Source: SSSZ01 sp036732025 (GTDB taxonomy: Bacteria > Pseudomonadota > Gammaproteobacteria > Burkholderiales > Rhodocyclaceae). From it: a stretch of 64,000 nucleotides of DNA. Positions 8,460 to 16,878 of the stretch are shown piece after piece (position 1 is the first letter of the stretch; each line of letters opens with the position of its first letter). The position numbers and the translations under genes were made by a program. The notes beneath the pieces are model-generated. The model was given only the letters and a program-made list of their open reading frames with translations. It was not told where the DNA came from and searched no databases. The stretch spans positions 71,863-135,862 of the forward strand of contig DAINDE010000003.1 of assembly GCA_036732025.1 (NCBI GenBank), given 5' to 3'.

Positions 8460-9863
8460 GCTGCCAGGACGGGCACCGGCCTCGGCCGGGACCACCACTC
8501 GCAGCGGGGCTGCCTTGTGCTCCACCGGGCGGTAAGCATCGGCAGGCAGCAAGGCGATGCGCTCGGCCAGGGCCGCCTCCAGATTGCCCTCGAACACGGC
8601 AACCGGTACTTCCTCGTAGCCATTGTCCTCGCGGCGGATGCGGCCAATGCAGAACTGCGGGTGCTCGGCGTACCAGGCGTTGATCGGCAGGTAGCGCTCG
8701 TAGCAATGGGGGTGCCGGAGACTGTCGGGCACCGTGCCCAGCTTCAACCATTTGGCCTCGACCGCCTCGGCCCGCTGCCGCTTGCGCAGGAACAGGATGT
8801 CGGTCTGCCCTTCGGTGGACGCGATGCCGGCGAAAGTCCCCTTGGGCAGCCGGATGGCACCCAGCAGATGCGCCTGGGCGGCGATGTACTCGCGCACCGC
8901 GTCGTACTGGGCATCCATCGTGTGGCTGCTGGTGATGAAGCACACCAGCCCACCGGGGCGTACCAGGTCGAGGGCGCGGCCGAAGAAGTAGTTGTGGATG
9001 CTGAAACGGGCATAGGCCCGGTTGCTCACGTCGGCAACCTTGTACTTGCCGAAGGGGACGTTGCCGATCACCAGGTCGAACCAGTGGTCGGGCAGCGCGG
9101 TTTTCTCGAACGGGGAAATCCGCACATCCACGCCGCCGAGCGCGTAGAGCGCCTTGAGGATGCGGCCGGAAATCCGGTCGATCTCGATGGCGGTGACGCT
9201 GCTGCGCTCGGCCTGATTCCGCGGCATGGCGCCGATGAAATGGCCAATCCCGGCAGAAGGCTCCAGGATGCGCCCGCCGGTGGAGCCGAAGCGCTCCACC
9301 GCTTGCCATATCGCCTCGATCACGTGGACCTCGGTGTAGTGGCTGTTGTTGACGGAGGCGCGCGCCGATTCGTAGTCCTCGGCGGGAAGCAATTCCTGCA
9401 AGCGACGGGCGCGTTCGGCCCAGGCGCTGTCGGCGGCTTCGAGATTGAAGCTGGCGGGCAGGCCGCCCCAGCCGGTGTAGCGCAGCAGGACTTGGCGTTC
9501 CTCTGCGTCGGCTGGCCGATCCTCGCCTTCGATCCGCCGCAAGGTGGTGATCGCGGCGAGATTGGCTTCGAACTTGGCGGCGGCACCGGTCAGGTGATCC
9601 AGGTCGGCGCGGTGCAGCCGTGACCAAAGGGCGCGCGGGACGGCTGCGCTTGCGGCGGTTACCGCCCGCCAGTTGGCGCGGACGGCGGCCAGGGGTTGCT
9701 CCGGCTCCGCCGTATCGCGGACGCTATCAACGTGTTCCAGTTCGGCGGGATGATCGGACTCACGTGAGAGGGAAGGGCAAACGAGCTCTGCCTGGGGTGG
9801 CAGGGTCGGGGCCGCTGGGTCGAACCCGGGCAGCCATAGGGAAGGCGCGGTAGGACGGGCCAT
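8457..9863 (-). pseudogene. Truncated N6-adenine methylase domain of a plasmid/ICE methylase-helicase
   Basis: The N-terminal ~468 residues of a very large plasmid/ICE protein that normally joins an N6-type methylase to an SNF2-like helicase (family length usually well above 1500 residues). Visible motifs: SAM-binding ILEPSAGIGHFIGAMP, the IEIDRISGRIL segment and the catalytic-loop variant VIGNVPFG (near residue 268). ATG 9863 is preferred because GGAG lies eight bases upstream, although the frame is open to 10001. The frame ends abruptly at 8457 against chromosomal sequence, so the helicase part is absent and function is doubtful. Confidence 0.75.
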
Positions 9864-10373
9864 CGGTGCGTTCTCCAAGGGAAAAGGGGAACCCAGCGAC
9901 CCCATCGGGGAGGCGGGCTCCCCGGGTGGGATGGGCAATGGAAACGGTCGTGGACGACCGGCTGGTAACGCCCCGACGTAGGTGGCCGCGCCGGACTTCA
10001 TGGCGAAGCCGGCAGCAAAGGCGCTATTGGCGACGAACGCTGGGTGCTTGGGTGCCAGCCGACGAGTGTCGGCAGGCAGTACTCAGTTCAGCGCCGGGCA
10101 CGCAATCGGTGGTAGCGGTGGGATGCTGTCAATGCAAACGAGGCGGGTAACGACCGCAACGCCCGAGGCGAATCGGGAGCGCTCAAACGAGCGCGTGTTG
10201 GCCGAAGCCGAAAGCCCTCGTAGTGTGCCGCTCGGCACGCTGTCTGGTGCACCGGTTGGGCCATTCGCCTGCGAAAGCCATGGCAACGCAGGCGGGTTGC
10301 GGGTGGCATGGAGTTAAGCGCCAGCGCGGATTTGGGACTCGCAGTAAGTATCCTGCCAAGCGCAGGCAAGCAT
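9864..10373. other. Non-coding stretch upstream of the truncated methylase
   Basis: About 510 bases between the methylase start and the end of arsA with no convincing gene. It contains GGTAACGACCGCAACGCC (10146-10163) and TTGCGGGTGGCA (10297-10308); near-identical copies occur in the same order at 18738-18755 and 18867-18878 ahead of the parM-like gene. These may be backbone leader or replication-related elements. No strong promoter or terminator is obvious. Confidence 0.4.
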
Positions 10374-12125
10374 CTATCTGATGACTTTCGCCAAACCCTC
10401 AATGCCAATAGGTGTTTCAGCCAACCAAGGAATTAACGCACAGCGCTGCGCCAACTCGTCAGCAACCCGGTGGATGAAGGAAGCCTCGTACTGGCCGCGC
10501 TCGGCCAGCAAGGGGTTGCAGGTGCCGCTGGCCAGTAGCGACTGATTAATGACCCAGGCGTAGGGCTGGATACCTGCCCGATCCAGGTCGCCTTGCAGCC
10601 GTTCCGCCTCATGGACTGGCGTCGCCTCCGGCAGCGTCACAATCATCACCCGGGTAAAGTTTCTGTCCCGCAGGCGGGGCAGCAATTCCCGCACGGACTC
10701 CGGCATGTCGCCCTGGGTCCGCATCACCTCCCGGTGGTAGGCCTCGGCGGCGTCCAGCAAGAGGATGGTATGGCCGGTAGGAGCGGTATCCAGTACCACG
10801 AAGCCGCGCTTGCCCTGGTCTACCGTCCTGGCAAAAGCCCGGAAGACCGCAATTTCCTCGGTGCAAGGCGAACGCAGATCCTCCTCCAGCATCGCCCGGC
10901 CGCCGGCATCCAACTGCTTGCCCGCCTTCTCCAGGACTTCCCGGGTGTATTGAGCCACTTCCTTGGCTGGGTCGATCCGGGTCACCGTCAGGCCGGGGAT
11001 ATGGCCATCGATGGTGGTGGCCACGTGAGAAGCCGGGTCGGTGGTCGAAAGCACGACAGAATGGCCCTGCTTGGCCAAGGCCAAGGCAATGGCTGCGGCG
11101 ACTGTGGTCTTGCCGACCCCGCCCTTGCCCATGGTCATGATGACCCCGTGGCCCGCCTTGGCGATGTCCTCCACCAAGCCCCCCAAGCCTGGAGGCAGGC
11201 AAGTGGTCGGCGGAGCGAGTCCGGCGCGGGGCGGTTCAGCCAGTTCCGGGTGCGCTACCAAGCGCAGCGCCTCCAGACCGACCGTGCCGCGCGGCAAGAA
11301 GGGCACGGTGGTCCCCGGCAATTCCACCAGGGCTTCCGGCATTTCCGCCAACGCTTGGTTGGCCCGTCGGGCCATGGCGAGGGCAATGGGGTCGGCGTCA
11401 CTCCCGGTCGAGAAAAGTCCGTTGACCACCAGCATCAGGTTGGTGACGCCGAGTTCATCCAGTTCCCCCCGGGTCCGTTCGGCCTCCCGCAGCGAGGCAC
11501 CGTCTGGGCGGGCAACCAGGATGACCGTTGTCTCGCTCGCACTGGAGAGGCGTTCCACGGTGGCGGCATAGAGGGCCTTCTGCTTCTCCAGGCCCGCCAA
11601 CGGTCCCAGGCAGGAGGCTCCGCCGTTCGACGAAGCGATGAATTCGTTCCAGGCCGACGGCAGAGTCAGCAGCCGGAGGGTATGGCCGGTCGGCGCCGTG
11701 TCGAAGATGACGTGGTCGAAGCCGGCCGTCGCCCTTGGATCGCCCAGAAGCTTGGAGAACTCGTCGAAGGCGGCGATCTCCACGGTGCAGGCGCCGGAGA
11801 ACTGCTCTTCCATGCTCTGGATTGCCGCCTCCGGCAGGATGCCGCGGTAGGGGGCGACCATGCGCTCGCGGTAGGCCTGGGCTGCCGCTTCCGGGTCGAT
11901 GTTCAAGGCGAACAGGCCTGGCGCTCCCGGGATGGCCGTGGGTAACTGCCCCAACTGTACCCCCAGAACCTCGTCCAGGTTCGACGCCGGATCGGTACTG
12001 ACGATGAGCACCTGCTTCCCGGCCTCGGCCATCGCCAGGCCGGTTGCACAGGACAGCGAGGTCTTGCCGACGCCACCCTTGCCGGTGAAGAACAGGTAGC
12101 GGGTTTGGGTGGTAGGCAAGGCCAT
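10374..12125 (-). CDS. arsA: ArsA arsenite-stimulated ATPase
   Basis: 583-residue ATPase with two tandem nucleotide-binding halves: P-loops FTGKGGVGKTSLS near the start and TMGKGGVGKTTVA in the second half, each with the ArsA signature DTAPTGHT. The three arsenite-binding cysteines are present in FSGACTVE, NGGASCLGP and LRSPCTEE. ArsA normally energises the ArsB membrane pump, receiving As(III)/Sb(III) from ArsD. It starts at ATG 12125, eleven bases after arsD, and is the last gene of the ars operon. No arsB or acr3 gene is found in this operon or window. Confidence 0.95.
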   Translation of the reverse strand: MALPTTQTRYLFFTGKGGVGKTSLSCATGLAMAEAGKQVLIVSTDPASNLDEVLGVQLGQLPTAIPGAPGLFALNIDPEAAAQAYRERMVAPYRGILPEAAIQSMEEQFSGACTVEIAAFDEFSKLLGDPRATAGFDHVIFDTAPTGHTLRLLTLPSAWNEFIASSNGGASCLGPLAGLEKQKALYAATVERLSSASETTVILVARPDGASLREAERTRGELDELGVTNLMLVVNGLFSTGSDADPIALAMARRANQALAEMPEALVELPGTTVPFLPRGTVGLEALRLVAHPELAEPPRAGLAPPTTCLPPGLGGLVEDIAKAGHGVIMTMGKGGVGKTTVAAAIALALAKQGHSVVLSTTDPASHVATTIDGHIPGLTVTRIDPAKEVAQYTREVLEKAGKQLDAGGRAMLEEDLRSPCTEEIAVFRAFARTVDQGKRGFVVLDTAPTGHTILLLDAAEAYHREVMRTQGDMPESVRELLPRLRDRNFTRVMIVTLPEATPVHEAERLQGDLDRAGIQPYAWVINQSLLASGTCNPLLAERGQYEASFIHRVADELAQRCALIPWLAETPIGIEGLAKVIR

Positions 12126-12136
12126 CGCAACGACCC

Positions 12137-12505
12137 TCAGCAGGTGCCCGGCTTGCAGCCGCAACCGCCCGCCTTGACGTGGGGTTTCTCGCCGGTGGCC
12201 AAGGCAATCCCGAGCTTGTGGGCAAGTTGCTGGCGGGAGGGATACATCCCCGTCGAGGCGATATGGCCGTCGACCAGGATGATGGGCAGGCGGTCCATGC
12301 CGGCCTCCATCTCCTTCACCACGGCCGGAGTGGCAGCGAAAGCCTGCGGTTCCTGGCCGAGGTTGTGGCGCTCGACGGCCACGCCCTGTTCCTCGATCCA
12401 CTTGAGGTCGGCGGCAAACTGCGCCAGCACCGGGTCCACATCGACGCCGCAGACACCCGTCGAACAACACATTGCCGGGTCAAACACTTCGAGTTTTTGG
12501 GTCAT
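12137..12505 (-). CDS. arsD: ArsD arsenic metallochaperone
   Basis: 122-residue metallochaperone/weak repressor that hands As(III) or Sb(III) to ArsA. The first metalloid site is intact: DPAMCCSTGVCGVDVDP holds the Cys12-Cys13-Cys18 triad. A further C-terminal Cys cluster (GGCGCKPGTC) is present, as in many ArsD proteins. Its ATG at 12505 overlaps the stop codon of the aquaglyceroporin gene by four bases (translational coupling), and arsA follows after eleven bases. Confidence 0.95.
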   Translation of the reverse strand: MTQKLEVFDPAMCCSTGVCGVDVDPVLAQFAADLKWIEEQGVAVERHNLGQEPQAFAATPAVVKEMEAGMDRLPIILVDGHIASTGMYPSRQQLAHKLGIALATGEKPHVKAGGCGCKPGTC

Positions 12506-13173
12506 GACGAACTCCCTTCTGTATCGATGACATGCTTGGGGGCCGAGGGCAACAGCCAGTTGAACAACAGCGTGGCGGCGGCTCCGACGAGTTGTGCTAC
12601 GATGAACCCCGGCGTATCGGCTGGCCGGATGCCGGCGAAGGTATCCGTCGCCGCCCGGGCCAGCGTCACCGCCGGGTTGGCGAAGGAGGTCGAAGCGGTG
12701 AACCAGTAAGCCGAAGTGATGTAGGCGCCCACGGCGAACGGCGCAGCGCTGGGATGCCGGCGCACGCAACCCCAGATGACGGCCAGCAGGCCGAAGGTGG
12801 CGACGAATTCGCTGAACCACTGGGAAGGGCCTGTCCGGACATGGGCCGAGGCGAAATACATGGGAAGGTCGAACATGCCGTGGGCCATAGCGACCCCCAG
12901 GAAGGCACCGAGCACTTGGGCGACGATATACCCCGGTACGTCACGCCAGGGCAGGCCGCCCTGCCAGGCGTCGGCCAGGGTCACCGCCGGGTTGAAGTGG
13001 GCGCCGGAGACCGGCCCGAAGGTGAGGATGAGGACCACCAGCCCGGCGCCGGTGGGCAGGGTATTGGCGAGCAGGGCGATGGCGACGTTGCCACCGGCCA
13101 GGCGCTCGCCCATGATGCCGGAACCGACCACCACGGCGAGCAGCAGGGCCGTCCCCAGCGCTTCAGCGGTCAA
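12502..13173 (-). CDS. aqpS: Arsenic-type aquaglyceroporin (AqpS-like MIP channel)
   Basis: MIP-family channel of about 223 residues with six predicted helices and two pore half-helices: HFNPAVTLADA and SFANPAVTLARA. MIP channels inside ars operons (AqpS of Sinorhizobium) let arsenite leave the cell down its gradient after ArsC reduces arsenate. The annotated start is TTG 13173, which overlaps the arsC stop by four bases; the codons just upstream (RR) match family N-termini, so translation may begin slightly earlier. It is co-translated with arsD. Its place in the operon is where a pump gene would be expected. Confidence 0.88.
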   Translation of the reverse strand: MTAEALGTALLLAVVVGSGIMGERLAGGNVAIALLANTLPTGAGLVVLILTFGPVSGAHFNPAVTLADAWQGGLPWRDVPGYIVAQVLGAFLGVAMAHGMFDLPMYFASAHVRTGPSQWFSEFVATFGLLAVIWGCVRRHPSAAPFAVGAYITSAYWFTASTSFANPAVTLARAATDTFAGIRPADTPGFIVAQLVGAAATLLFNWLLPSAPKHVIDTEGSSS

Positions 13174-13604
13174 ACGTCTGGTGAGGGTGTTCGTAGCCCC
13201 AAGGCCTCTTTGACCGCCAGCACCAGGCGGGCGCGAATGTCGTCACGGACCTTGATGAAGCTCTCCAGCGGCTCGCCGTGGGGATCGTGGAAAGGCACGT
13301 GGATGCGCTTCACCGGGCGAGGGAACACCGGGCAGGTTTCCTTGGCGTTGTCGCAGACGCTGACCACCAGGTCAATATCCTGGTCCATGACCGCCTCTAC
13401 ATCCTTGGGATGGAGGTCGGCAGTGGGCAGGCCGGCGAGCTTCAAGGCCTCGATGGCGCCGTCGGCCACCTTGGGCTGGGGTCGGGTACCCGCGGAAATA
13501 CCGCGGACGATGCCGGCCACGTCATGATTGAGGATAGCTTCGCCCATCTGGGAGCGGCAGGAATTCCCGGTGCACAGCACCAGGACGGTCTTGGGATGGC
13601 TCAT
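13170..13604 (-). CDS. arsC: Arsenate reductase ArsC, thioredoxin-coupled LMW-phosphatase type
   Basis: 144-residue cytoplasmic reductase of As(V) to As(III). The phosphatase-like loop is VLCTGNSCRSQMGEA (CX5R), and the second redox pair is in VVSVCDNAKETCP (the two Cys seven residues apart), matching the three-cysteine relay of the pI258-type enzymes that use thioredoxin. It lies after a second, different arsC in the same transcript and overlaps the channel gene. Confidence 0.92.
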   Translation of the reverse strand: MSHPKTVLVLCTGNSCRSQMGEAILNHDVAGIVRGISAGTRPQPKVADGAIEALKLAGLPTADLHPKDVEAVMDQDIDLVVSVCDNAKETCPVFPRPVKRIHVPFHDPHGEPLESFIKVRDDIRARLVLAVKEALGLRTPSPDV

Positions 13605-13640
13605 GTTGTTTCCGATTGGGATTGGGATAGAGAGAGCGGA

Positions 13641-14147
13641 CTAACTAGGGTCTTTAGCCTGGCCGATGTCATTCAGATGCTTCTGGAGCGACAGGGCATC
13701 GAGCTTTTGGAAGGGGAGGCTGAGGAAAAGGGAAATACGGCGGTTGAGCAGACGATAGGCAGTGGACACGGCCTCGCGTTTGGCCTCGTCCGTACCCTCG
13801 ACAACGGCAGGATCTTCGATACCCCAATGGGCCGTCATCGGCTGACCAGGCCAAACCGGGCAGATCTCGCCAGCCGCCTTATCGCAGACTGTGAAAACAA
13901 AATCCAGCCCCGGCGCGCCTGCCTTGGCGAACTCATCCCAGCTCTTGCTGCGCAGATTGCCTACCGGCATGCCTTGCCCCACCAATAGTTCAAGGACCAG
14001 GGGATTGACCCGGCCAGTGGGGTGGCTGCCGGCGCTGAAGGCCCGGAAGCGGCCCTTTCCCAGATGATTCAGAAGGGACTCCGCCAGAATGCTGCGAGCC
14101 GAGTTGCCGGTACAGAGGAAAAGAACGTTGTAGGTATGGTCACTCAT
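13641..14147 (-). CDS. arsC2: Second arsenate reductase-like LMW phosphatase-family protein
   Basis: 168-residue paralogue of ArsC. The active loop is FLCTGNSARSILAES (CX5R with Ala where pI258-type ArsC has Cys), and the later cysteines are in FTVCDKAAGEICPVWPG. This pattern resembles the branch thought to use glutathione/glutaredoxin or another thiol. It is the first enzyme gene after arsR, 36 bases ahead of the other arsC. Why the operon carries two reductases is unclear; different electron donors would be one explanation. Confidence 0.85.
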   Translation of the reverse strand: MSDHTYNVLFLCTGNSARSILAESLLNHLGKGRFRAFSAGSHPTGRVNPLVLELLVGQGMPVGNLRSKSWDEFAKAGAPGLDFVFTVCDKAAGEICPVWPGQPMTAHWGIEDPAVVEGTDEAKREAVSTAYRLLNRRISLFLSLPFQKLDALSLQKHLNDIGQAKDPS

Positions 14148-14159
14148 GACACTCCTCCT

Positions 14160-14513
14160 TCAGGAATTGGGACCCTTGCTGCGCCGCTTCTCGATAGCGT
14201 TGCAGGAAGCCGTCTTGGGCAGACAAGCATCACCGTGGCAGCAATTGCTGGTCAGGAAGGCAATCAGCTCGTCCATCGTTTCGTATTCGGCCGAGTAGTG
14301 GATGAATCGGCTCTCCCGCTCACCCTTGATGAGGCCGACACGGCTCAGGTGGGAGAGATGGAAGGAGAGCGTGGCGCCGGGCAGGCCCAGCTTCTCGCCG
14401 ATGGCGCTGGCGTTCATGCCCTCCGGTCCGGCTTCGACCAGCAGACGGAAGATGGCGAGACGGGATTCGTGCCCGAGGGCGGCGAGGAGTTCGGCGGCGT
14501 TTAAAGTTTCCAT
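14160..14513 (-). CDS. arsR: ArsR-family metalloid-responsive repressor
   Basis: 117-residue winged-helix repressor. METLNAAELLAALGHESRLA opens the ArsR fold and the recognition helix is around GATLSFHLSHLSRVGLI. The usual ELCVCD arsenic site in helix 3 is absent; cysteines occur instead in a C-terminal segment (TSNCCHGDACLPKTASC), so metalloid sensing is probably through that tail, as in atypical ArsR proteins. ATG 14513 is chosen over upstream extension because the promoter lies directly before it. First gene of the ars operon and likely autoregulated. Confidence 0.9.
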   Translation of the reverse strand: METLNAAELLAALGHESRLAIFRLLVEAGPEGMNASAIGEKLGLPGATLSFHLSHLSRVGLIKGERESRFIHYSAEYETMDELIAFLTSNCCHGDACLPKTASCNAIEKRRSKGPNS

Positions 14514-14548
14514 AATTCCAATTTTATCGAAATATAAGTTCCGGTCAA
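14514..14548 (-). promoter_or_regulatory. ars operon promoter and probable ArsR operator
   Basis: On the minus strand, -35 TTGACC (14543-14548) and -10 TAAAAT (14521-14526) are separated by 16 bases, just ahead of arsR. The spacer and -10 lie in an A/T-rich imperfect dyad (ATTT...CG...AAAT), a plausible ArsR binding site. It stands out from the G+C-rich surroundings. Confidence 0.55.
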
Positions 14549-14803
14549 TTACGGTTCTGTGACATTCAGTTCGGGGCTCGGGAACGGTAGGTTTATCAGC
14601 GCCTTTTCGAGATCGGGGCGACCACCGACGCGCTGATGGATCGAGGTAGATGCCATTCGACTCACGCGGGTCCAGCCGTCCGTGATTGCACATCACTTCT
14701 GACAGTGACCTCCGAAGGCTTGAAGGACAGGAGCGGGATGAGATTCTGAACCCTTGGACATGCCCTTTGGCATGCCTCCTTCAACCGTTCAGGAGCCCTA
14801 CGT

Positions 14804-16810
14804 ATGAAATTCACGAAAGCCGAAATCGATGCCATCATCGAAGCGTCACCCCGTACCTTCGTCCCTTTCAACAAGCTTGTCCTCTCGCAGGACTATCAGG
14901 CGCGCGCCGGTGGCAGCACCCCGAAGCTGAGCATTGCCGAACTCGCGGCCTCGATCAAGGAATGCGGCGTGTTGCAGAACCTCGTCGTCGTGCAGGGCGC
15001 ACGCGGCCGCTTCGAGGTCTGCGCGGGCGGTCGTCGGCTCGAAGCGCTGACCCTGCTGGTGGGCAGCGGCGACCTCGCCGACAACTACCCGGTGCCCGTG
15101 CTGATCGTGCCGGCCGACCGGGCGCTGATCGCCAGCCTGTCGGAGAACGTCTTCCACGTCCCCATGCATCCCGCAGACGAGTTCGCGGCCTTCGCCAAGC
15201 TGATCGGGCAAGGCAAGTCGGTCGAGGACGTGGCTGCGGCCTTTGGCGTCACGCCGCTGGTGGTCAAGCGCCGCATGAAACTCGCCACCGTTTCACCCAA
15301 GCTGATGACGCTGTTCCGCGACGCCCAGATCGGCTTGGATTGCCTGATGGTGCTGGCCTCGGTGGACGATCACCTGAAGCAGGAGCAGACCTGGGCCGCG
15401 CTGCCGTCGTGGAACCGCCGTCCCGACTACCTGCGCCAACTGCTGACCCAGGGCGAGATCGAGTCCGACCGCGATGCCGTCGCCAAGTACGTGACGCTCA
15501 AGGCCTATGAGAAGGCCGGCGGTGCGCTACGGCGCGACCTTTTCAGCGACGACGACAAGAAGGTCTACCTGCTCGATGCGGCCCTCTTGGAAAGGTTGGC
15601 GACCGACAAGCTGCAAAAGCGGGCCAAGCAGATCGCGGCCGAAGGCTGGAAATGGGTCGATGTCCGAGTCCGTTATGCCTTCGACGAGTACGTCAAGTAC
15701 GGCGAACTGCGCAAGACGAAGCGCCAACCGGCTGCCGAGGAAGCGGCCGCCCTGGAGGACCTGGATGGCCGCATCGCGGCACTGCACGCGCAGATGGAAA
15801 GGCTGGCCGACGAAGACGGCGACGAGGACGCCTTCTATCGGCTCGAAGGCGAAGCCGAAGGCCTGGAGGAACAACGCAAGGCGCTCGACGAAGCCCTCAG
15901 CGTGTGGCCGGCCGACCTGATGGCCCAGGCCGGTTGCGTCGTCCATGTCGGCCACAACGGCGCCGTCGCGGTGAAGTACGGCTTGATCCGCCCCGACGAC
16001 CGCAGCGACATGATCCAGGCCGCCCGCCAAACCACCGAAAACGGCACCGACGAGCCGCTGGTGTCGCTTCCGTCGCCCAAGACTCGCCCGGTGCATTCCG
16101 AGAAACTGATGCGTTGTCTCTCCGCCCACCGGGTCGCCGCCGTCCAGGCCGAATTGCTCGACCGCCCCGACGTGGCGCTGGCCGCGATCACCGCGCATCT
16201 GGCGCAGAAGATTTTTCGGGGCAACGACCTCTACTATTGCCGCTCGGAGAACGTCTTCGCCATCAGCGCGACCGACAGCCAATCCGAACTGCGTTCCGCC
16301 GCCGAGGACATGGAGGCCAGTGCAGCCTGGACGAAGCTTCAGGCCGAGCGCGCCGCCTGGGCCGAGCGGCTGCCGGAGAATCTGGAGGAAATCTTCCCTT
16401 GGCTGCTCGCCCAGGAGCAGGCGACAGTGCTGCGCCTACTTACTTTCGTTGTGGCCGTCACCGTCACGGGCATCTACGGCACCGAGCCCGAGCGGCAAAG
16501 CAACGAGGCACTGGCGCGGGCCTTGGGGCTGGACATGACTCAATGGTGGACAGCCACGGGGGCTTCCTACTTCAACCACGTCTCCAATGCACGTGTCATC
16601 GAGGTCGTCACCGAGGCCGTCGATGCCAATGCCGCGAGCCCGCTGGCCGCGCTCAAAAAGGATGCCGTGGTGACGGGGGCGGAACAGACGGTGGCCGGTA
16701 CGGGCTGGCTGCCCGCCTGCCTGCGCATCCGCACCGCCGAGATCAGACAGACCGACGCGGCATCGGACGACACGAGCAGGGTGTCCGGCGAGCCAGCTGT
16801 GACGGCGTGA
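14804..16810 (+). CDS. parB: Large plasmid-type ParB/RepB/Spo0J-family partition protein
   Basis: 668-residue protein. The N-terminal ParB domain (about residues 20-110: FVPFNKLVLSQDYQAR, LAASIKECGVLQNLVVV, CAGGRRLEALTLL, SENVFHVPMHPADEFAAF) is followed by a helix-turn-helix (VEDVAAAFGVTPLVVKRRM). A Glu-rich coiled-coil segment (about residues 310-365) and a long C-terminal domain of unknown role follow. This size is typical of ParB-like proteins of large plasmids and ICEs, where they accompany the methylase-helicase seen truncated at 8.5 kb. The ars operon lies between the two. No parA gene is next to it. Confidence 0.85.
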   Translation: MKFTKAEIDAIIEASPRTFVPFNKLVLSQDYQARAGGSTPKLSIAELAASIKECGVLQNLVVVQGARGRFEVCAGGRRLEALTLLVGSGDLADNYPVPVLIVPADRALIASLSENVFHVPMHPADEFAAFAKLIGQGKSVEDVAAAFGVTPLVVKRRMKLATVSPKLMTLFRDAQIGLDCLMVLASVDDHLKQEQTWAALPSWNRRPDYLRQLLTQGEIESDRDAVAKYVTLKAYEKAGGALRRDLFSDDDKKVYLLDAALLERLATDKLQKRAKQIAAEGWKWVDVRVRYAFDEYVKYGELRKTKRQPAAEEAAALEDLDGRIAALHAQMERLADEDGDEDAFYRLEGEAEGLEEQRKALDEALSVWPADLMAQAGCVVHVGHNGAVAVKYGLIRPDDRSDMIQAARQTTENGTDEPLVSLPSPKTRPVHSEKLMRCLSAHRVAAVQAELLDRPDVALAAITAHLAQKIFRGNDLYYCRSENVFAISATDSQSELRSAAEDMEASAAWTKLQAERAAWAERLPENLEEIFPWLLAQEQATVLRLLTFVVAVTVTGIYGTEPERQSNEALARALGLDMTQWWTATGASYFNHVSNARVIEVVTEAVDANAASPLAALKKDAVVTGAEQTVAGTGWLPACLRIRTAEIRQTDAASDDTSRVSGEPAVTA

Positions 16811-16878
16811 GGCAAGCCGCATGGCGATGCTGGGCGGCGCGATCGGTCCCGCCCGGCATCGCCTTGTCCGCGCGCCGC

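Noticed and set aside
10593..11945. 450-codon + strand frame over arsA
   Set aside because: ArsA on the minus strand has all motifs; this frame is compositional shadow.
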